This document shows positions 57,151 through 64,000 of a DNA stretch of 64,000 nucleotides, in pieces. Positions within the stretch are counted from its first letter, which is position 1. Each line of letters opens with the position of its first letter. This DNA comes from Vigna angularis (taxonomy: Eukaryota > Streptophyta > Magnoliopsida > Fabales > Fabaceae): contig NC_068979.1 in NCBI RefSeq assembly GCF_016808095.1, positions 26,083,460 to 26,147,459 of the forward strand, read 5' to 3'. Made by a program: the position numbers and the translations under genes. The notes below the pieces were generated by a model. It was not told the origin of the DNA and made no database searches. It was given only the letters and a program-made list of their open reading frames with translations.

Positions 57151-59129
57151 TGTAACTTCCTATTTAATGGTATAAAAATACTAAATAAAAGTTATAAAAA
57201 TGATAATCAACAAGAAGATGACATAGAAAGTTATATTTTAACTATCAGAAGCTATAATATTTCAAAAAGGGAAGGATTATACAAAACATAACGAATCCTA
57301 ATTACGCTGCAACATCTCTCTTACCCTGCACTAGATTAATTGGAACATTCTCATATGCTCACACCATTAAGGTGATCATTACAACAAGAAGACAAACATA
57401 CAATAAATAGAGATGAAATGATAAGTTAATGTACCAAAAAAAAGCATTCATACAACATTTATATAGAAGTTAATACATATAAAGATTTATATTAACTAAC
57501 CTTTAGACATACAATTATTCATTATAGACTTGACCATCTGGATATATGTATTGATATCAGACTCTGGCGAATTATGCACTTGTGGTGGCCTCTACTGCTT
57601 TGCAGAACCATTGTCAATAGGTTTCACCTAACCATACACAAGATTAATCTGTTAACGCCCTTGACCAAGGTAAAGCCCCTGAACTAGGACCTCATACTCC
57701 TCTCATCACATACTCCACCCTTCTCTACTTAAGACTGGATGGTTATTAGAGTGTTAGGATAACTCCCAATAAGAAGTCCATACATCAATACATACACTAT
57801 TGGAACCATTGCAAGAAACTTCTCCTTAAAATTCTTTTCACATATTCACCATACATACCCACCACCATGTTATAAATCAAAGAAACATCACACTCCATAA
57901 TAGACACACTTAGAAACAATGGAAACACCACTTCAAACAAATCATAGAATTTATAAATCACAAAAACACACATTGGCACTCAGAGTGACACTTAGTACAA
58001 GACCTCCTGCAAAAGAGAGTGCTCAACGAAAATCCTGACACTCAACGCCAAACCTTTTGCAAAAGGTTTGCACTCAACGGTAGTCTTGACGCTCAACATC
58101 ATTTCTCTCGCAAAATGTCTTGCCCAACGACGTCATTCTATCGCTCAACGACATGAAATTAAAATAGTTCTAAACATGTAGTGAAAAGTGGTGCTCAACG
58201 ATACCCTGCCACTACTCAGCACCAAACCATTCATAAAAATGGTCGCTTAGCGATAAAAATGGGCACTCAGCGATCTGGAGAAAAATAACTTTTAGACTTG
58301 CACAAGCAAGCTTGCGCTCAACATTACACCAGATCCATTAACGCCATATCAAAAAATTGCCTACTCAATTATGTGATTTAGGAAACTAAGGACCTGTTTA
58401 GATTACCAAATTGGTATTCTTGGCTTAGTGCTTGGTTCAAAAGCAAGTTTCAATGTCAGAGTGCATACCAACTTGCTCAAATGGTCTAATCTTTAGTTCC
58501 TCAGCTTAACATTAATTCAGATAAATTGCAAGCAATATACAACTAATTCAACACATACAAATTACTAGCAATTCAACCACTAATTCAATCAATCTCAGAC
58601 AAACCAAACATGCAATTTCACCATCTTCAACCATGTAAAATTCTAAAACAAGATAATTAGCTTTCCTTACCTAATAGATGACTAAACAACTCTAAAGGTC
58701 CTAAAACAGCTCCACAAGTACAGGAAACTCTATTTGCTCCTACAAACAACACCGTTAGGACCACTAATAAGTAGAGAGTCTTATAGAAGTCTCAAACCTC
58801 ACATGCAAGTTAGAACTGCTCACATGCACAGAAAAACAAATAAACCAAGAAAAATAGTAGAAATCAACTTACTATTTTGCAGAAACTAATTTGATAAAAT
58901 TGAAGATCTTGCCTCAAGGATTACTCAAGCGGTCTCTGATTTTCAAACAGATGAACATGAGGTTATAATATGTAGAGAAATCTAGAGAAAAGAAGTTTAG
59001 AAAGATAATACAATATTAGATAATGAAACACGTTTATAAAAATTATATTTATACTTTAAATTTTTAATATTAAAATAATTGAATCTCATTCTTTAAAACA
59101 CATTGACGACGAGTTTTTAGACTCTTACA
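57151..59129 (-). mobile_element. Gypsy 5' LTR (copy 4), 1979 bp
   Basis: TGTAACTTCC...ACTCTTACA lies directly next to the primer-binding site at 57136-57150, which fixes this as a 5' LTR read on the minus strand. The backbone is shared with copies 1, 2, 3 and 5. The variable segment (58000-58330) carries about ten GCTCAACG(A/G)-type motifs in place of the GAACG motifs of copy 5. Confidence 0.75.
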
Positions 59130-59789
59130 TATATTTTTTGAAAGAATATAATATAGACAAGTGAAACTAGACATATTTTGTAATATTCAAGTTTTTACAA
59201 TAATATAAAAAAAATAATTATTTTAAACAAAATAAAAAAAGAAGTGAGATGATAAATATAACTATTCCTTGCTTCAACTTTATTTTACTTAACATAGATA
59301 AGACAATAAAAAGAAAATGTTTGAAGTAAAAAAATATTTACTCCTACATTATATTATGTAACAAATTAATGTGTATTAGAGGTCACCAAAGTAAATGTAT
59401 AAGAGAATTTTTTTTGTCTATATTTATTTTTTAAATAAAAATTAATTTAAATTAAAATAATTGTTTTATCAATTTTATATAAATAACCGTTTTTTAAAAT
59501 TTAATCATTAATATTTCTTTTAAATTCAACCATTTTTAATTAAAAATTATGTACAAAATAAATAAAAACTATTTATAATAAAGTTATAAAAAATTGTAAA
59601 AAATAAAAATAAATAAACTTGAAGAACCACACAAGTAAGAAGCATCTATATATAATACAATATTAAAATTTCATCACATTATTATAATTTAATAAAAACT
59701 CACTTAGGTTTGCTGAAACCAACGTTGACATATTCCAATGTTAGCAACAATGGCAAAACTACTAAAAGAATATACTAAGACTTAATTAC
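59130..59789. other. AT-rich spacer
   Basis: No gene or element with clear ends was seen. Confidence 0.5.
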
Positions 59790-59906
59790 AGGGTCACCAC
59801 AAAGTAACCCTTCCAAAAAGTGACGTATGCCTCTTTTAGCGACGAACCCACGGTATTCTTTAGTAAAAGGCGAAAGAATAATTCGCTCTGTGCTCATCGC
59901 AAGGCT
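59790..59906 (-). ncRNA. U5 spliceosomal snRNA gene, copy E
   Basis: Minus-strand RNA starts at about 59906 (AGCCTTGCGATGAGC). Loop I and its stem are intact (59849-59887). The Sm-type site is CACTTTTTGGAAGGG. The terminal hairpin is GGGTTA...TGACCC. The lower helix keeps pairing through a compensated change (plus strand GCGA/TCGC, against GTGA/TCAC in copy B). The 3' flank AGTCTTA is a 6-of-7 3' box. This copy has the USE closest to consensus apart from copy B. Confidence 0.92.
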
Positions 59907-59937
59907 CCGTGATTAGCTATGTTTAAAACACACATCT

Positions 59938-59986
59938 TTAATATCACAGTTTCTTATATTCTACTCAACACTTCTCGATGTGGGCT
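59938..59986 (-). promoter_or_regulatory. USE and TATA-like box of U5 copy E
   Basis: USE AGCCCACATCG (59976-59986) is 10 of 11 to RTCCCACATCG. A TATTAAA lies at 59938-59944, about 40 bp centre to centre. A second AATATAAG lies at 59953-59960 but is too close to the USE for either known plant snRNA spacing. Confidence 0.75.
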
Positions 59987-60339
59987 TAATAAGAAACATA
60001 GATACAAAGTCACTGAACTGCTTCTGTCCACTTTTGTGTTATATTGGGTGGTCTTATTGTGAGAAACTCAAAGTCCACCTTTTTAGAACCCTAGAACACT
60101 GCTTCGGCAGTTTCAGGAAATCTGTTCTAATTTTAAGTCTCTTAGTTCAATGGTTGTTAGTTAACCAATTTACAAAAAAATTTGGTCATATCCATTTTGG
60201 CAGATGGAGGAAGTTCTAATTACTATTATATTGAAAAACTGCAATTCTTGTAATATTTCATGCAATGAGCTAAATACTTTTGCAGTAATTATAGTTTTAG
60301 GAGTGACATTCGAGAGCCGTGAATTATTTGGTAAGTTCC

Positions 60340-60817
60340 TCTATCGGATGCTCTCCGGACCGTCCAAACTAGATGGCCCGACCCGGATGGCTGTAGAAGG
60401 TAAGCAAACTCCAAACTGATTGAGGTAAAGTTCTAACACTGAATGATCCCCCGAGACGACCAGAACCGAACGTCAAAAAGCTAGTGATGAGACCGGATGA
60501 CTATAGAGGGTAAGCAAACTTCAAACCGATTAAGGTAAAACTCTAATTAATGAATGATTGGTTGTGATTGGGCCTTGATTAAAATCTCGTTAATCCAAGC
60601 TCATAGTCAAGGCTATAAATACATGTCAAAGGTAAGAGGTAAGGGGGTTCATGAATAGCACATTTATTATAGCACTCAGATTATCGATCAGACTATTACT
60701 GACTTTTGCATCGAAAACCTCCGGTCGGAGGACGAAAGATCAAGAAGCAAAGTATCAACCGGACAAAGATTGAAAGAAATTGTGCAGGACTTAGGTGACT
60801 CGACCCATACCGAAACA
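60340..60817. mobile_element. Short solo LTR-like insertion with TSD in the U5-E upstream unit
   Basis: A 478-bp insertion (TCTATCGGATG...CCGAAACA) is flanked by GTTCC at 60335-60339 and 60818-60822. Removing it restores GTAAGTTCCATTTG, the sequence found uninterrupted in the units of copies C and D. It contains CTATAAATACATG at 60612, a plausible LTR promoter, and an imperfect internal duplication (CCGGATGGCTGTAGAAGGTAA / CCGGATGACTATAGAGGGTAA). The first bases are TC rather than TG, perhaps mutated. Confidence 0.8.
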
Positions 60818-60822
60818 GTTCC

Positions 60823-61435
60823 ATTTGTTGGTCCTAGAATAAATATCTTTGTTCTATAATAAGTTTACTTGGTCAAATAATGAAAATAGTTATCAGTTAC
60901 CTTTTTTTTTCCTTGTTATATAATTATAGAAATACTCTTAAAACATTTCTTCTAGGTGTTGAAAGGGTCAGATTTATATGAATGTAGAGAAAATTTTAAT
61001 AATAACAACTAAAATATTATCATTGTCATGATGTTTTTAGTAATTTGGATTAAGTACTTATGTTATGAAAAAATCTTACAAACTAAGATTATAAAAATTT
61101 AAATCCTACAAATTAAGGTGGAAAGAACATCTCTCTTTTTAAAATTAAAATAGTTTTAAACTCGTGAATATGCACGGCTTGATGTTTATTTAAAAAATTT
61201 AGAAATTAAAGAAAAAATAATAATAAATATTTTTAAATTTACAACTAAGTTTTGAATAAAAATAATTTGTAGTTTTAGAAAGTCAATATATCTATAAAAA
61301 TATAAATAATAGGCTTTATAAAAATACAAAGAATAAAATATGTGTAAAAATATAGTTGGCTCTCTAAAAATATAAAAGAGTTATAGAAATATGTAGAGTT
61401 GACTTGCTAAAAATATAAATCAATGTATGAATATA
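60823..61435. other. AT-rich sequence downstream of the U5-E unit
   Basis: Nothing was recognised. Confidence 0.45.
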
Positions 61436-62430
61436 TTGATGTAATATGTATTGTTAGACTTGTATAATCAATGATTAACAAATTTGTTTAATATGTGTTT
61501 TCGTCTAATCAGTATATGGTTGTCTAATGTGTATTGTTAGACTCATTTAAATAATATAAGGACAAACTTGTGTAATGTATATTGTCAAACTCGTCTAACT
61601 ATAAAATAAATAGAGTCGTCTAATGTTTATTAATATATTTGTCTAATATATGTATGAACAAACTCGTCTAACGTATATTGTTATACTAATTTAATTAGTA
61701 TGTGGACAAACTCATCTAATGTGTGTTGCAAGACTCGTCTGATCAATGTATGGACATACTCGTCTAAACAATATATAGAATGATTCATCTAATATTTTTT
61801 TATATACTCATCCAATCAATATATGGACAAAGTCATCTAATGCATATTGTTAGATCATGTAATGTTTTTTGTTATACACATATAATCAATGTATGAACAA
61901 ACTCGTCTAATGTGTATTTCAAGATTCATCTAATTAGTGATGAACAGACTTGTATAATGTGTATAAATAGACTTATCTAATTTGTGAAAGGAATGATTTG
62001 TTTAATGTATATTGTAGTGCTGTCAAAATGTGTTGTAACCCGTGAGCCAACTCGACTCATCACGAGTTTGAGCCAGGTTAGGTTTGAAAAAAATGTAAAT
62101 TTTTTATACAAGCTAGTTTTCAACTCGGCTCACCGAGTTGAACCCATGGTAAGCCGGGTTGGCTCACGTAATTAATGTATGAACATACTCTTTTATTATT
62201 GTTATACTTATCTAATTAATGTATGTACAAACTCATTTAATATGAATAGTTTTAGACTTATAATATTTTTTTTCTATATTTGTCTAGTGTGTTGTTAAAT
62301 TTGTCTAATCAATATAATATTGTTTTTCTATATTTGTCTAGTGTATTACTAAATTCGCTAATGAATATAATATTATTTTTTATATTTGTTTAGTGTGTTG
62401 CTAAACTCGTTTAACCAATGTACGTCTAAT
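61436..62430. repeat. Degenerate minisatellite, ACTCGTCTAAT-type
   Basis: About twenty imperfect copies of GACAAACTCGTCTAATGTG and TATTGTTAGACTCGTCTAAT-like half units alternate, for a full period of roughly 45-60 bp. They are interrupted at 62015-62170 by another element. No coding potential is seen. Confidence 0.8.
62015..62170. mobile_element. hAT-like MITE fragment inside the minisatellite
   Basis: It begins AGTGCTGTCAAAATGTG and ends GCCGGGTTGGCTCACG. Internal complementary phrases are GAGCCAACTCGACTC and CGGCTCACCGAGTTG. The GCTGTCAAAATG...GGGTTGGCTCA pattern is common to plant hAT-type MITEs. No TSD was resolved. Confidence 0.5.
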
Positions 62431-63681
62431 ATATATTTCTAGACTCAATAATGACAATATAAATACATTAGTGATATATTTTAAAATAATTAGTAATTTT
62501 TATTTCAATCTTACTAAATTTGTAATCTCTAAATTTTTTTTAAAATAATAAAAAGTGAATTCAAAGAATATACAAAACTTATATTACTAAGAAGTGTGAT
62601 TTTGTTATAACAAATATCTAATTTAAACTTTTGAAATGAATTATTAAGTAAATACCAATATTTTCAAATAGAAATGTCTTATAATACATATAAAACCAAT
62701 AATTGGTTTCTGATTAAACAATCCAATTAATTTTATCAAACCAATTAAATAAATAAAGAAAATCTATTATTGATTATTTTACATGTTGTATTATGATTTA
62801 ATCTGAGTTTATATAAGCAAATTACATAAACCTTTTCTTCAAATTTGACACAAACCAACCATGAATGATCTTCATTTTCAAAAGTCTCTTATATTGATAT
62901 AAATTTACTGAACCCACTAAGATCAAGATAGAAAATTATTGAACTGAAAATGAATTGTTTTCTATATTCAAGAGCAAGTGCAGCTAGCATCTTTTATATT
63001 AATGTTAGTAATAGATTGCCTTTTTAATCCACAATTAGTTTTTATGACAGACTATTCATTCTAAACCATTGCGTTTTGTTTTTTGTATAGATGATTACTG
63101 ACTAGGAGCCTATAGGAAACATAATCATCTTAAGAAAAGTAAATGCAAACAAAATGAAGGATTGAGATGCTTATAAGGGTAAATTTAAATTGTTCATTTG
63201 CTTCAACTGATCACTTTACTTAAAACAGATAAGACAACAAAAAGAAAAGGTTTGAAGTAAATAAATGAAAGGCACAGATCTTCTGGCTTTGGTAACGGAG
63301 AAAATGGCCCTGTTGTCTGGTCCAAATCCATTGCAAGAAAAGCTGAAAAACGCCCTTGTTGACACCTTAGACATCTGACTATCGAATCATGGTCAATGCT
63401 GCACAAGTAGAAGAATGTCAAGGAACCTAAACAGTGACTAAAGTATATACAGACATGTTTGATTTCAGAAAAATTATTCTAGCACAAATCTTTGAAACAG
63501 CCACCTGAGATTTTATTTTATAATTATTTGAAAAAGCCTGAGAAAAATGTCTCAAACTAAACAGACCCTTAGTTGGTCTCATATATAAGGAATTGCTCGT
63601 TTTCTACATTATGAATTGTCAAGAATTAACTACACATTCAACAATAAAATCATGTAAAGTAACAACTTATTATGCACAAAC
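62431..63681. other. Region near the window end without a confident gene
   Basis: AT-rich to about 63150. 63200-63420 is less AT-rich. On the minus strand it follows a CTTGTGCAG acceptor-like site at 63393 and could be a last exon or 3' UTR of the gene suggested at 63682, but the frame meets a stop at once in the expected phase. Confidence 0.35.
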
Positions 63682-63728
63682 CTCAGGCTCGGTAGGTTTG
63701 ACTTCTTCAGCTTTTATGTTGTCCTCAC
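63682..63728 (-). CDS. Possible internal exon of a minus-strand gene
   Basis: A 47-nt stretch lies between a TTATGCAG acceptor and a GTTTGT donor on the minus strand and reads (x)EDNIKAEEVKPTEPE in one open frame. The acidic Glu/Pro/Lys peptide is not diagnostic. The neighbouring exons were not identified, and the gene would continue beyond 64000. Confidence 0.3.
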
Positions 63729-64000
63729 CTGCATAATAGCATTAGCTTTTTAGTAGTTCCAAGTATGTTAGTATCAAACAAATAAAAGGAAACATGATCA
63801 TGCTGTTAACTAGGAGTGACTCAGTTGAAGACACCACTCTTGAAACAATGACTTATGACCTTCATGATGATCTCTCCAAGGGCATGCAGTTTTATTTTTC
63901 TTTCTATTCATCCTAATTTACTTTTTTTTTCACAAAATTTGAGAGGGGAACAGAGTGAGTGGAAGATACTGTTGCAATGATATTGTACAAGTGTACATCA
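63729..64000. other. Window end, possibly intronic
   Basis: No feature was recognised. If the exon at 63682 is real, this is intron or an upstream exon of the same minus-strand gene. Confidence 0.3.

Noticed and set aside
59953..59960. AATATAAG as the TATA box of U5 copy E
   Set aside because: It is about 25 bp from the USE centre and about 50 bp from the RNA start. TATTAAA at 59938 has the spacing of the other copies.
42905..60335. The repeated ~540-bp units first looked like a novel structured non-coding RNA, or a GUT15/CR20-like spliced RNA on the plus strand, because each unit lies between an ACAG and a GTAAGT.
   Set aside because: Loop I CGCCTTTTACTAAAG, the Sm-type site, and USE/TATA promoters all on the minus strand identify U5 snRNA. 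The AG and GTAAGT on the plus strand are part of the duplicated flanks, and copy B has lost the GTAAGT.
1..64000. CRISPR arrays, tRNA genes, rRNA genes, bacterial-type operons
   Set aside because: None was seen. The tandem repeats are plant minisatellites and LTR motifs with degenerate spacing, and the gene structure is eukaryotic.

Overview
The window is nuclear DNA from a flowering plant. It is AT-rich, intron-bearing and heavily loaded with transposable elements. The repeat types (Ty3/gypsy LTRs with short-motif arrays, long-TIR fold-back elements, CACTA) and the gene content suggest a legume, probably Phaseoleae/Vigna-like. The lineage is an inference and was not tested by any search.

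Layout. (1) 1-818: the last two exons of a plus-strand alpha/beta-hydrolase gene. (2) 819-10550: intergenic DNA with a MITE, a ~3.3 kb gypsy-type LTR and a CACTA element nested in that LTR with a 3-bp target duplication. (3) 10551-12201, minus strand: a complete four-exon gene for a GPI-anchored X8 (callose-binding, PDCB-type) protein of 200 residues. (4) 12.2-22.0 kb: repeats, including two GC-rich fold-back elements, a second LTR of the same gypsy family and a broken kelch-repeat fragment. (5) 22123-37629, plus strand: a complete six-exon PPR/TPR-type gene (601 residues) stretched to 15.5 kb by insertions in introns 1 and 4. Intron 1 holds a decayed duplicate of the X8 gene and a Copia 3' LTR. 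Intron 4 holds a 7.55 kb Copia element. (6) 39-60 kb: a dispersed tandem array of U5 spliceosomal snRNA genes on the minus strand. There are four copies with complete loop I, at 42905-43020, 46600-46716, 51595-51711 and 59790-59906, plus one truncated relic near 39.26 kb. Each of the four has an upstream sequence element and TATA box about four helical turns apart, the Pol II snRNA promoter layout of plants. (7) Between and after the U5 genes lie nested retrotransposons, including a 2.67 kb solo LTR with a perfect TSD and a gypsy LTR with PBS and gag remnant. Minisatellites and MITEs fill the rest. (8) 63.68 kb: one possible minus-strand exon of a gene that continues beyond the window.

Most notable points: the U5 snRNA cluster, whose strand is shown independently by loop I, by the promoters and by helix changes that pair only as G-U on the minus strand; and the Copia insertion in intron 4, whose 5' part is a ~1.5 kb head-to-head palindrome lying inside an intact 5-bp target-site duplication, so the rearranged molecule was probably made before integration. 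The host genes show no functional link to one another. The unity of the region lies in tandem duplication of U5 units followed by repeated transposon nesting.
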